43,515 nucleotides of DNA from Acidobacteriota bacterium (GCA_003223115.1 QHXW01000292.1:1-43515); one strand, 5' to 3'. Shown: positions 10,301-19,973, counted from the first letter of the stretch. Made by a program: numbers and translations. Notes: a model not told the origin generated them from the sequence alone.

Positions 10301-11102
10301 CTTCGCGGAGATCATCCAAGCGAGCCGTGTACGACGGGTAGGATGCGGGATCCCGCTTCGCGATGTCCGCCGCGGCGCGGTGAACATCCGCCTCGGCCTG
10401 GGAAAGCGTTATGCCCGGCTTTCGCCTGGCGTAACAGAAGTCCAAGGCTTCTCTGGGGTCCTGCCCTTTTCCATGTGGATCGAGGAAGATCCAGACGTCG
10501 CTCCGCAGTCTCTCCACACCGGGTCCAGGTACGGGCAGGCGGAATGCCGGGGGCATGACACCGCTAATGGTGTAACCGCGGTCATTCAGCGTGATGGCCC
10601 GGCCTACGATGTTGAAGTCGCCGCCAAGACGTTTCCAAAGCGAGTACGAGATTACGGCGCTTGCGTCGTCGCGGAACCATTGCCCCACCATGGGGTTCAC
10701 GCCGAGATGGTGAGCGAGCGTAGGCGTGACCGCTGCTCCGCTGATGTGTTGCGGCTGCCCCGGGGATGTGAGGTTGAAGTCTCCCAGCCTGAACCAGCCG
10801 AAAACATCGAAGCTGTGCGTCCGCTGCTGATATTCCAGCAGATCTGAAAAGGTGTGTGACGACCGCTGTCCGGGCTCGCTGAACCTTGCCCCATACAATG
10901 CGACCCAGCGCTCGTCGTGGGGATAAGGCAAAGGTTTCAGCATCACCGCGTTGACCACGGTGTAGATCGCGGTCGTGGATCCGATGCCCACCGCAAGCGC
11001 GAGAACTGCCACCAGGGCTACCGTTTTCCCGCTCTTCCAGGATCGCCACGCCTGCGAAATAACCGACGGCACCAGCGAGAATCTTACATTATCGGCAACC
11101 AC
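7329..11102 (-). CDS. ADOP-type ABC permease fused to GAF and SpoIIE/PP2C phosphatase domains
   Basis: One uninterrupted frame of 1257 residues, GTG start at 11102. Residues about 1-803 form a complete duplicated MacB/FtsX permease: helix at about 25-55 (LALAVGIGSTTAIYTVVNAV), periplasmic domain, FtsX unit 1 (ITCANVAGLLLARS, about 270-395), second periplasmic domain, FtsX unit 2 (LGVYGVVSYSVRQRT, about 680-803, ending SPMVAMRNE where ordinary ADOP proteins stop). Then a GAF domain at about 845-1005 (MLLENVSGREYRC ... MIENARLTDRV), a short helix AAEVQKRLLPE, and a SpoIIE/RsbU-like PP2C at about 1030-1257. The PP2C metal motifs are all present: GGDYYDF, ADIAGKG, NAGHNPPYL, FTDGVTEA and DDLTF. 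No ATPase, STAS protein or anti-sigma kinase lies nearby. Inferred role: envelope signal sensing with serine/threonine phosphatase output. Confidence 0.88.
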   Translation of the reverse strand: MVADNVRFSLVPSVISQAWRSWKSGKTVALVAVLALAVGIGSTTAIYTVVNAVMLKPLPYPHDERWVALYGARFSEPGQRSSHTFSDLLEYQQRTHSFDVFGWFRLGDFNLTSPGQPQHISGAAVTPTLAHHLGVNPMVGQWFRDDASAVISYSLWKRLGGDFNIVGRAITLNDRGYTISGVMPPAFRLPVPGPGVERLRSDVWIFLDPHGKGQDPREALDFCYARRKPGITLSQAEADVHRAAADIAKRDPASYPSYTARLDDLREAVIHEIRPTLVLLVAAAGLLLLITCANVAGLLLARSVARARETATRVALGATQRQLALQYFMEGLIVSLAGAAAGVVVSIALVRAVLSIAVDYIPRADEIAIDWTVLLFAAGTACLASALSSLAPLWQAARTSPNEVLNEGVRASAGARSRKLSQSLVIAEIALAFTLLAASGVLISHLRNLARTRPGFDPNQLLSFQVTVAETARSSAEKLFPYQKRLIEALESIPGVSGAAFTNQLPLNGCCLSTAIYPEGQPAYPNEVQRTSFLVISPEYFRTMRIPLRSGRFLNEHDTSNTIVSAVINQAAARHSWPNQNPIGAYGRLSGPNGSRFQVVGVVGDVKNDGLGNPTVPEIYLLSVIAPVNPMLFVVRSLLPMERLVPEVRQAVQRVDPLQPIHDVTTMNEIERESLGLERIGSLVTTFFALAALLMTALGVYGVVSYSVRQRTVEIGTRMALGAVGRDVLILVVGGGAKMAAYGLAFGGMALIATAWLLVRVLAVHDVGFLPYAFSTAIIASITLGASFFPAWRATLLSPMVAMRNEPATTWQSASASIRRTMKGISQAVWRVDDASLSPDGTLLTEFVDAARRAASFAEVLQFALVKLCSRVGATRAMLLENVSGREYRCVAATPEEEYPDLSLPAQGFLLNRLKSYAFPLPLTIGDVDAWRRWATENKPEYLAEIETLRNTGVRIAAALRTKSEVVGLLLLGPPVGHEEYSSSEKRVLRDSAQQLALMIENARLTDRVVEQEKLRRDLALAAEVQKRLLPERPPDTTVATLAAVSLPARSVGGDYYDFLDLGDHKIGIALADIAGKGIAAALIMSLVQASLRIIATERDISLPQLAAKMNRFLHRSTKSNSYATFFYAQFDESNRQLRYVNAGHNPPYLFHSMDTSEIQELSAGGTVLGLFPQVSYQEAAIDLRPGDVLIAFTDGVTEALNPNNEEFGEERLKDLMRQVVHLPALEMSTRIAQELRTWIKDASQYDDLTFIVMKVK

Positions 11103-11275
11103 ACTCGCTGCCGCGTGTCAGCATCCGGATAATGCGGGCGCCGTGCACCTTGTCCAACGCCGCTATGCGCCGTTGGAGGCTCGAGCAGGTACAAACCCGC
11201 CGCACATCTCAACTGATGAACGCGAAGATACAACGTGGATCGTTTCCGAGCCGGGGCTGGCGACACAGCGCGTGG

Positions 11276-11671
11276 CTAGCGCTTCTTCGGCGTGGCCGCC
11301 TTCGCCTTCGCGCGCTCGGCGACTTCCTTCGCGCGGAACTTCGCGATGCGTTCGATCAACTTCACGGGGACGGGCTCGGAGAGCGGGAAGCGGATGGTGC
11401 CCTTGCTGACCTCGTACGGCGCAAGGTCGTCCTTGAACGCCGCGACGACGTGAGCGGTGGCGGGGTAGAGCGAGTAGTGCTTCCTCCACCCACCGAAATA
11501 GAGCACGGGGCCACCGTGCAGTTTGTACGTGGGAATCTTGTACGAGATCACTTCCTCGGCTCTGGGCACGGCCTCGCGGATGGTACTCCGCACGCGCTTG
11601 AGTATGCCCTGCACGGCCTTGGGCTGCGAGGCGATGTACTCGGCCACGGACTTAAAGTCGGTCTTGGCCAT
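11276..11671 (-). CDS. DUF1801 (YdhG-like) protein
   Basis: 131 residues from ATG 11671. The pattern FKSVAEYIASQPKAVQGILKRVRSTIREAVPRAEE (described here by its ends), then ISYKIPTYKLHG and FPLSEPVPVKLIERIAKFRAKE, is typical of DUF1801. Frataxin-fold members include YdhG, an iron-chaperone-like protein. The lysine/alanine-rich tail (about 115-131) is a common variable extension. Cytoplasmic, with no signal. It stands alone between the permease-phosphatase gene and copy B of the small CxxC gene. A housekeeping-like accessory protein whose substrate is not known from sequence. Confidence 0.85.
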   Translation of the reverse strand: MAKTDFKSVAEYIASQPKAVQGILKRVRSTIREAVPRAEEVISYKIPTYKLHGGPVLYFGGWRKHYSLYPATAHVVAAFKDDLAPYEVSKGTIRFPLSEPVPVKLIERIAKFRAKEVAERAKAKAATPKKR

Positions 11672-11779
11672 CGTAATTCCAGACTTCTGGATTCGGCTTC
11701 AGCGCCTTATCGGCGCGGAACGAGCGGCCGAGGACTGAGTATTATCTCACAGGGTATTCTGTCAAAGTGGTTATCTGGT

Positions 11780-12043
11780 TTAAGCGGCCATCGGCAATGT
11801 TGCCGCGCTCTGGCGGACTAGCTGCGGCTTCGGCTCGCTAAAGATTTCGAGCAGCGCCGATCGCACGCGGAGACACCGTTGGCAGTCGGAGCAGCCGGAT
11901 ATTCGCTCAGCGGCATGGCCGATCAAGTATTCCAGTTGCTCGCGCAGGACATCGTTTTCATCCGCTGGCTCCGGAAGTCGCGGCAGATTCAATCCAGTGT
12001 GCGGAACGGCTGTTGTTCCATTCAATTCTGCATGGGCGGCCAT
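11780..12043 (-). CDS. Small CxxC protein, copy B of a duplicated pair
   Basis: 87 residues from ATG 12043, start MAAHAELNGTTAV, preceded by GGAGGTGGGAACG. It differs from copy A at 12 positions, several conservative. One is at the cysteine cluster: copy A reads CGCSDCQRY and copy B SGCSDCQRC, so the two cysteines of CSDC are kept while the flanking ones move. The retained reading frame and kept CSDC core suggest both copies are or were functional. Cytoplasmic, no recognised family. Transcription is toward the DUF1801 gene, about 110 nt away. Confidence 0.65.
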   Translation of the reverse strand: MAAHAELNGTTAVPHTGLNLPRLPEPADENDVLREQLEYLIGHAAERISGCSDCQRCLRVRSALLEIFSEPKPQLVRQSAATLPMAA

Positions 12044-12150
12044 CGTTCCCACCTCCGTCTCCACTGTGATGTGATAGGTGTATCGCCTGCCGAAGGGGTT
12101 CTTTCCGAATTGTAAATATCGGTAAAAGTAGATTCGTTCGCCTTGTAGCG
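11780..12150. repeat. Dispersed direct repeat, copy B
   Basis: Matches 6938-7300 in the same orientation, about 4.8 kb apart, with the permease-phosphatase and DUF1801 genes between. No terminal inverted repeats or target duplications were seen, so it looks like a gene duplication rather than an insertion sequence. Confidence 0.65.
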
Positions 12151-12178
12151 ACGGGCCAAACCAATGTGGATACGCCTC

Positions 12179-12300
12179 TTACCGCATCGCGCGGATCAGG
12201 TCCACGGTGAACTGTGCGCAATACTCGCCGGCGATCTTTTCGAAGGTAGGATGACTCAACTCGCTGTCCGACACGATGCGAACGGCCAGGACGCCGTTCT
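12179..12300 (-). pseudogene. C-terminal remnant of an MTA/SAH nucleosidase-like (phosphorylase superfamily) protein
   Basis: About 40 residues on the minus strand read GVLAVRIVSDSELSHPTFEK followed by IAGEYCAQFTVDLIRAMR and a TAA at 12179-12181. An (F/V)LAxRxVSDSE segment followed by an AGxYCAxFxVxxxRxM tail resembles the end of methylthioadenosine/S-adenosylhomocysteine nucleosidase-like proteins, in which the SD aspartate is catalytic. Nothing of the upstream domain is present, because the OmpA-like gene of the opposite strand begins at about 12311. A broken remnant. The family call rests on a short stretch. Confidence 0.4.
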
Positions 12301-12310
12301 GATTTGCATC

Positions 12311-13074
12311 ATGAATCTTGGCGCTCAAGAGGATAAGCCCAAAGACGCCGAAGGCTGCACAGATTCCCCGCTCATCACTCTTTTTCCAGGCAGCGTCATC
12401 AACTCCTGCGAGAGCAAAGAGTATGAGCAAGCGGATTTCCCGCTGCCCGACGACAAGGCGAAGCACGTGGAAGGGGAGTATCACACATGGGATTACGCGA
12501 CGCGGGAGGGGACCCGCGAAATTCAGGTATTCCGCAATTTTCAGACGGCGCTGAAGAACGCCGGCTTCACAATTGATCACACGCTTTCACCGTTGCAACT
12601 TGTGGCCCACAAGAATGCCACTTGGATCTTCATTGACAATCGCGGCAGTTATTACGACCAGACCATCGTGACCGAAAAGGAAATGAAGCAGGAAGTGACG
12701 GCGGACGCGTCCTTCCTTTCCGATGAAATCAACAAGAGCGGACACGTTGCCGTGTACGGCATTCATTTCGATACCGGCAAGTCAACCATCCAGTCTGATT
12801 CGGAAAATATTCTCGGCGAAATCGTGAAACTGCTACAGCAGAATCCCGATTTAAAGCTGCGTGTCGAAGGCCACACGGACAATCAGGGCAGCACCACAGC
12901 GAACCAGGCGCTCTCAGAAAAGCGCGCGCAGGCAGTCGTTCGATGGCTGGTGGCGCATGACATCGGCGACTCGCCCTCATGGCCAAGTGTCTGGGGCAGA
13001 CCACGCCCGTCGCGGATAATTCGACCGAAGATGGCCGCGCGAAGAATCGCCGCGTCGAGCTGGTTAAGCAATAA
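12311..13074 (+). pseudogene. OmpA/MotB-domain outer-membrane-associated protein, damaged at both ends
   Basis: The coherent frame starts around MNLGAQEDKPKDAEGC and includes GEYHTWDYATREG. It ends in an OmpA C-terminal domain from about 12770 (YGIHFDTGKSTIQSDSE, LRVEGHTDNQGSTTANQALS, EKRAQAVVRWLVAH), the peptidoglycan-binding fold. At about 12962 the frame shifts. The expected tail (LMAKCLGQTTPVADNSTEDG, AKNRRVELVKQ) is in the next frame and stops at 13072-13074. The normal signal peptide is not convincing: upstream sequence reads better on the other strand as a nucleosidase tail. An in-frame ATG at 12251 with GGTAGG could still start it. Probably inactive. Confidence 0.65.
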
Positions 13075-13157
13075 CGCACGGTCGCGCCTGCAAAGCCGCG
13101 CCTGGAGGCGAGACGGTCGAAACCGCGGCCGAGGGATTAGCAGTGTTACCGGCCGTA

Positions 13158-13726
13158 TCAGCGCATTGAATCCGCTCGCGACTGAAAGCCGGCGAGCAAT
13201 GCTTCCACGGCAGGGCGATCGTCCGCATGAAGTGCAGCCAGATACTGACGCAGTTCGGCGGCCGCCATATTGAATGTCCCTCTCTTTGAGCGAGTACCTG
13301 AGCGGCTAAGAGCCTGGCTTTTGGAAATTCGTGAGCAGACTGATCCAGATGCTCCACGACCTCTGCCGGATCCCGGTCCTGTGAGTTGAGAACCAGCCCC
13401 AGCAACTAATGTGCTTTGGCCGAGCAGCCGTCCAGACGAACGGCGGAGCGTAACTCGGCTTCCGCCTCTGGCAGATCTTTCAGAATAAACATTGCGAGCC
13501 CGAGATTGGTGTGGGCGAGTACGGCATCGCGGTCTAATCGCAGCGCCTCCCGGAAGTGGGCTATCGCGCGTTCATAATCCTGAAGAGCCATGTACCGCGT
13601 GCCCAAATTGTTGTAAGCCTCCATATAATCCGGCTGAATGTGAATAGCCTTCTTGAGATGAGCGATGGAAGATTGGATATCTCCCTCCCGCAGCTTTCGT
13701 TCAGGTGTCCGCTGGTTCGTGTCCAT
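13158..13726 (-). pseudogene. TPR-repeat protein with in-frame amber stop and frameshift
   Basis: From ATG 13726 (MDTNQRTPERKLREGDIQ) come two to three clear tetratricopeptide repeats (AIHIQPDYMEAYNNLGTRYM, then ALRLDRDAVLAHTNLGLAMF, then RLDGCSAKAH). A TAG follows at 13406-13408, exactly where a tyrosine is expected. The same frame resumes without loss as LLGLVLNSQDRDPAEVVEHL and QSAHEFPKARLLAAQVLAQR. Near 13275 the frame shifts, and the tail (AAAELRQYLAALHADDRP, VEALLAGFQSRADSMR) ends at TGA 13158-13160. A single-base change explains the stop. A protein of about 105 residues could still be made. Likely a scaffold, cytoplasmic. Confidence 0.7.
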
Positions 13727-13727
13727 G

Positions 13728-14112
13728 GGGGTTCTTCGGCCGAATTCGTTGAGGCTCTCCGCACCGTGGTGCGGGGCCAAGCATATCTCAGCCCTGTTGT
13801 CGCTGCTCGGGTGATGGAATGGGTGAGGACCGCGGAACCGCAGGGCGAGCGGCACAGCGCGCTTCGAGGGCCTGACCGAAAGAGAGATTCAGGTGCTGAG
13901 ATTGCTTGCCCGGGGGCAGAGTAACCAAGGAGGTTGCGTCCGCTCTGGACCTTGGGGTTGAGACCGTCCGCTCCTACCGGAAATCTCTCATGAAGAAGTT
14001 GCAGATTCACAATGTCGCGGAACTCATGCGTTTTGCCATTTTGGCTGGTCTAATCACGATTGAGCTGAAAGATTCGGGAGGCGAGCAGAGCGGGCTCTCA
14101 GTGAGGGCGTAA
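13728..14112 (+). pseudogene. NarL/FixJ response regulator remnant lacking most of the receiver domain
   Basis: The recognisable sequence starts GGSSAEFVEALRTVVRGQAY, which is the last helix of a receiver domain, with LSPVVAARV following. The frame shifts near 13845, giving FEGLTEREIQVLRLLARGQS (helix 1 of a LuxR-type HTH). It shifts again near 13922, giving KEVASALDLGVETVRSYRKS and LMKKLQIHNVAELMRFAILA to a stop at 14110-14112. The phospho-acceptor half of the receiver is absent, and its place is taken by the TPR gene on the other strand. A non-functional remnant. Confidence 0.7.
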
Positions 14113-14149
14113 CGCGGTTCCGCGCTCCGCACAAGTGCATGAAATCCGC

Positions 14150-14178
14150 TTGACAGGCCATCCGGCCCCCGCTATAGT
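14150..14178 (+). promoter_or_regulatory. Sigma-70-type promoter of the ArsR-permease-SRPBCC cluster
   Basis: TTGACA at 14150-14155, a 17-nt spacer, and TATAGT at 14173-14178: consensus -35 and a -10 one mismatch from consensus. The start codon lies 37 nt further on. Confidence 0.8.
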
Positions 14179-14186
14179 TAACCTTG

Positions 14187-14200
14187 TAGTTAATTAACTA
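14187..14200. promoter_or_regulatory. Perfect palindromic operator TAGTTAATTAACTA, probably bound by the ArsR protein
   Basis: A 14-nt perfect palindrome between the -10 and the ATG at 14216, overlapping the expected transcription start (about 14185). The position suits steric repression, and TAGTTAA/TTAACTA half sites fit an ArsR dimer. Autoregulation by the adjacent gene is inferred. Confidence 0.7.
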
Positions 14201-14215
14201 GGCGGTTTATTACGG

Positions 14216-14575
14216 ATGCCGCCCGATCACCTCAGCGCGACTTTCGCGGCGCTCGCCGATCCCACTCGGCGTGCGATCCTGTCGCATCTCATCTCAGGCG
14301 AGGCCTCGGTCACAGAGCTGGCGGAACCATTCGAGATGAGCATGCCGGCTATTTCCAAACACCTCAAGGTGCTCGAGCGCGCCGGCTTGATTGCGCGCGG
14401 GCGCGAAGCCCAATGGAGACCGTGCCGGCTCGACGCAGGTCCGCTCAAGGACGTCTCCGACTGGGTGGAGCACTACCGCTGTTTCTGGGAGCAGAGCTTC
14501 GATCGTCTGCACGAGTATCTGATCGAGTTGAAAAGCAAGGAGAAGAAGCATGCCCGTAAGCAACGCAAGCACTAG
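14216..14575 (+). CDS. ArsR-family winged-helix repressor (AHSA1/SRPBCC-associated type)
   Basis: 119 residues. The start MPPDHLSATFAALADPTRRA and the helix-turn-helix SVTELAEPFEMSMPAISKHL, then KVLERAGLIARGREAQ, are typical of ArsR repressors paired with SRPBCC proteins. The CxC metal site of ArsR/SmtB sensors is absent, so the inducer is probably not a metal bound at that site. The tail (WVEHYRCFWEQSFDRLHEYL) matches the subfamily. It is the first gene after a strong promoter with a palindromic operator, followed by a permease and an SRPBCC gene in the same direction. Likely a self-repressing local regulator in the cytoplasm. Confidence 0.85.
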   Translation: MPPDHLSATFAALADPTRRAILSHLISGEASVTELAEPFEMSMPAISKHLKVLERAGLIARGREAQWRPCRLDAGPLKDVSDWVEHYRCFWEQSFDRLHEYLIELKSKEKKHARKQRKH

Positions 14576-14652
14576 CAACTAGCGCCGTCTCGAAGCGGGA
14601 GCTGGGCCGCCCGGGCTATATACTTGGCAACAGAATCAAAGGAGCAATCCCG

Positions 14653-17121
<2,469 letters not shown>

Positions 17122-17200
17122 CCCCTATCATCATTTTTTGGCGCCAGAGCTCAGATTGCCCAGACAACGATCTGGCTGAACTGAAAAGAGGAGAACAAGC

Positions 17201-17704
17201 ATGGCCGCAGGCAACGCGAAAAGTGGTGCAGCCGCGAACGAAACGGACCGGGAACTGGTCTTCACGCGCGTGTACGATGCGACGCGAGAGCTGGTATTCA
17301 AGATGTGGACCGATCCGAAACACGTGGTGCACTGGTGGGGACCGGAAGGCTTTACCACCACGATTCACGACATGGATGTGAGACCGGGCGGCGTTTGGCG
17401 CTTCGTCATGCACGGCCCAGACGGCGTGGACTACCAGAATCGGATCGTCTATCTCGAGATCGTGAAACCCGAGCGCCTGGTCTACAAACACGACCCGGAA
17501 AAAGGATCCGAACCAGTAAATTTTCAAGTGACGGTGACGTTTTTCGAGCAAGCCGGCAAGACTACGCTCACCATGCGTATGTTCTTCCCGTCGAACGCGG
17601 CACGTGAATTTGTCGTTAAAAAGTATGGGGCCGTGGAGGGCGCGAAACAGACGCTTGGACGCCTGGCGGAGCACCTGGCAAACAATTCCGGTGAAGGTTG
17701 GTGA
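17201..17704 (+). CDS. AHSA1/SRPBCC-domain protein
   Basis: 167 residues, ATG preceded by AGAGGAG. The fold is recognised by ELVFTRVYDATRELVFKMWT, DPKHVVHWWGPEGFTTT, a central beta region (PGGVWRFVMHGPDG), PERLVYKH, and the C-terminal helix GAVEGAKQTLGRLAEHLA. SRPBCC/AHSA1 proteins bind hydrophobic ligands in a helix-grip cavity. Those beside ArsR regulators are thought to be stress or ligand-handling proteins, but reactions are rarely known. Here it is the last gene of the operon, 79 nt after the permease and tail-to-tail with the YfhO-like gene. Confidence 0.88.
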   Translation: MAAGNAKSGAAANETDRELVFTRVYDATRELVFKMWTDPKHVVHWWGPEGFTTTIHDMDVRPGGVWRFVMHGPDGVDYQNRIVYLEIVKPERLVYKHDPEKGSEPVNFQVTVTFFEQAGKTTLTMRMFFPSNAAREFVVKKYGAVEGAKQTLGRLAEHLANNSGEGW

Positions 17705-17705
17705 C

Positions 17706-19973
17706 TTACTCGTGTTGGGTTTTCAGTCGGATGAGTCTTACTCCATCCGACTTATTCAGCCAGTAAAGCAGCAAGGCGCCGAGTAGACCAGCGAGAGTGA
17801 TTAATAATCCCAGATAGACTGAAGCCGGCTTGTATGCCATTACAACGCGATGGGGGCCTCGATCCACCACGACACCCCGAATGGATACATCTGTTTCGTA
17901 GATTCTTGCCGGGTTACCGTCGATCGTGGCGACCCATCCAGGAAAGGCAGTGTCGCTGACAACTATCATCCCTCGACATGCCATGTCGACGTTCAGGCTA
18001 AAGTATTCGCTATCCCTGTATGACAGATTGATCCGGTCTTGAGCTGGGCACTGTTCAAGGTTTGGGCCTCCCGCTACCACAAGGGCGCGTGAATGAAAGT
18101 CAAAGTGACCGTCGTGCATGATTTTGACGCCCTCGTCTAAATCCTTGATGTTCTGAATCTGATGGACGCTCCATGTTCTGGGCATCACATTGTTATTGGC
18201 AAATACTTTCAGGCCGGTGGAACCGGTAAATAGCTCCGTCTGATTCTCGTGGGTCGGAGCATAACTCACGGTATATCCGACACCGTACATTGTTAGTACC
18301 CAGGTATCCCACCAACCCATCTTGTAAATGCCATCGGGCACGCTAGGAAGGTATCCTGAAATCGCATCGATTCCGTACCAATCCCCGAAGTTGAACAGTA
18401 AGTCATCGTATCTGACTTCGACGCGGATTGGACCAGGTCGCTTCCGAAGGAAATCCGCGATATCCTGTGTACCTCCTGTCAACTTGGAAAGTACCGACTT
18501 CTTGGTGAGCTGTTCGGTGTGCGGGTAGTTGAAACCCACGCTGTTGCCTAGTTCCAATAGCAGCAGTGCGCACACCAGAACTGCCGCACCTCCGCGCCCG
18601 ATCCGGTGCGAGACCCAACACACGCATACGACCGCGAGCAGCAGGCCCACCACACCGGCCATGGCGAACCGATCTTCGCCACGGTCGATATGACGGATGA
18701 ATTCAGGCTGAAAGAGCAACATCACAAATACGGAAATTCCGAACAAAGCCAAATATTTCGCTACTCGCATGGTCCATGGCAAAGAGATTTGCTGCAGGAA
18801 AGTATCCACACCGAATCCTACGAGAACCGTCAGCGAGAAGTGAACGACGCTCAGTGCCATAATCGGCGACCGCGCCTTATCCAGAAACGGTATCAACGCA
18901 TAAAGAAGGCCGTGAAAGATGTTGTGGCGAGCCATTGCGAACAGTAGTGCCGCTGTTGCCAACACGGCGAACAGACGGGTGAGTAGAGTCTCGAAAGTCA
19001 GCACTATGGCCAGGACAATAAACGAGATGGCAACAACGCCCACTAATGGGTTGGAAATGCCTGTGTGTCCAGGTATGACCGCATGAAGTAAGTCGGCGGG
19101 GCGCAGGCTGTTATTTTCGTGGACGAGATATGGCACCTTTGTCTTCCAGTCCACCGGATTCGCCGCCTCCACCCAGCGAATGGCGTGGTGGCCATACTCA
19201 ACGGCTGGAAGCATCTGTACCGCACTGGTGAGGGCCGCGGCGCCGAAGAGTGCGGTACTCCGCAGCAGCAGAGCTTTTCGGGAGACCGCTTTGTGAAAAA
19301 GCAGAAACAGTACGATGCCCGTCAAAGCTATAGTCACGAAGAGCGGCACTTGATGGTGACCAGACAGCCAAGATACTCCCAAGAATATCCCGGCGACTGC
19401 AGCGTTACCGAACGGACGTAGCCCTCGCAAAGAGCGCAGGAAAAACAGAAAAATCAGAGGCATCCAGATTCCGGAAGCCGCTATCTGGGGCCAAATGGTA
19501 TTTCCGTTAAAACCGCTGATCGCAAAGAATAAGCCTCCAACCACCGATGCCGTACGGCTACACTGAAGGTCCCGAAGGAGCCAGTAAGCGAACAGCGCCG
19601 CCAGATAGTGAATCAGGACGAACCAGTAGTTCACGAATTCCGGGCGAAGCTGGCCGTTTCGCAGCGGAAGAATCAGCAGCAGGTAAGTGATCGGACTTGT
19701 AACACCCGGTTGCATCTGTCCAACCAACGGTTGACCTCCAAAAAGGTAGGGGTCCCAGAGCGCGATATGACCATGCCGCAGCGCCGCAGCTTGCACTTGT
19801 AGCCAGGGCACCACCTGTTGCGCTATATCGGGAGTTTCGACAAATGCGAACTGCTGCGCGAAAACAAGCTTCCAGAAAGCGCATGCCACCAGCAACAGGA
19901 GTACAAGAATAGCGAGCGGGCCGGGATATTTTGCCGATAACCTCTTAAAGTAATCGCTCAGGGCCCCACGCAT
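17706..19973 (-). CDS. YfhO-family polytopic membrane protein
   Basis: 755 residues from the ATG at 19973, which begins MRGALSDYFKRLSAKYPG directly before the first helix. Longer starts up to 20261 would overlap the divergent propeller gene. About a dozen hydrophobic helices fill residues 15-490, including LIHYLAALFAYWLLRDL and ISGFNGNTIWPQIAASG. A soluble C-terminal domain carries SDTAFPGWVATIDGNPARIY, the YfhO signature, and a final helix follows. YfhO relatives are thought to modify surface glycopolymers by transferring sugars from lipid carriers. The substrate here is unknown. A TATACT element lies 7 nt before the ATG with no Shine-Dalgarno, so the message may be leaderless. Confidence 0.85.
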   Translation of the reverse strand: MRGALSDYFKRLSAKYPGPLAILVLLLLVACAFWKLVFAQQFAFVETPDIAQQVVPWLQVQAAALRHGHIALWDPYLFGGQPLVGQMQPGVTSPITYLLLILPLRNGQLRPEFVNYWFVLIHYLAALFAYWLLRDLQCSRTASVVGGLFFAISGFNGNTIWPQIAASGIWMPLIFLFFLRSLRGLRPFGNAAVAGIFLGVSWLSGHHQVPLFVTIALTGIVLFLLFHKAVSRKALLLRSTALFGAAALTSAVQMLPAVEYGHHAIRWVEAANPVDWKTKVPYLVHENNSLRPADLLHAVIPGHTGISNPLVGVVAISFIVLAIVLTFETLLTRLFAVLATAALLFAMARHNIFHGLLYALIPFLDKARSPIMALSVVHFSLTVLVGFGVDTFLQQISLPWTMRVAKYLALFGISVFVMLLFQPEFIRHIDRGEDRFAMAGVVGLLLAVVCVCWVSHRIGRGGAAVLVCALLLLELGNSVGFNYPHTEQLTKKSVLSKLTGGTQDIADFLRKRPGPIRVEVRYDDLLFNFGDWYGIDAISGYLPSVPDGIYKMGWWDTWVLTMYGVGYTVSYAPTHENQTELFTGSTGLKVFANNNVMPRTWSVHQIQNIKDLDEGVKIMHDGHFDFHSRALVVAGGPNLEQCPAQDRINLSYRDSEYFSLNVDMACRGMIVVSDTAFPGWVATIDGNPARIYETDVSIRGVVVDRGPHRVVMAYKPASVYLGLLITLAGLLGALLLYWLNKSDGVRLIRLKTQHE
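17725..17752. terminator. Hairpin between convergent genes, possible bidirectional terminator
   Basis: AGTCGGATG pairs with CATCCGACT (9 bp), then AGT with ACT past a one-base bulge, with a CTT loop. It starts 20 nt after the SRPBCC stop and overlaps the last codons of the YfhO-like gene. No T-tract follows on the plus strand, so efficiency is uncertain. Confidence 0.4.

Noticed and set aside
12164-12310. In-frame upstream extension of the OmpA-like gene
   Set aside because: The residues do not form a signal peptide, and the opposite strand reads as a nucleosidase-like C-terminus. Kept only as a possible alternative start at 12251.
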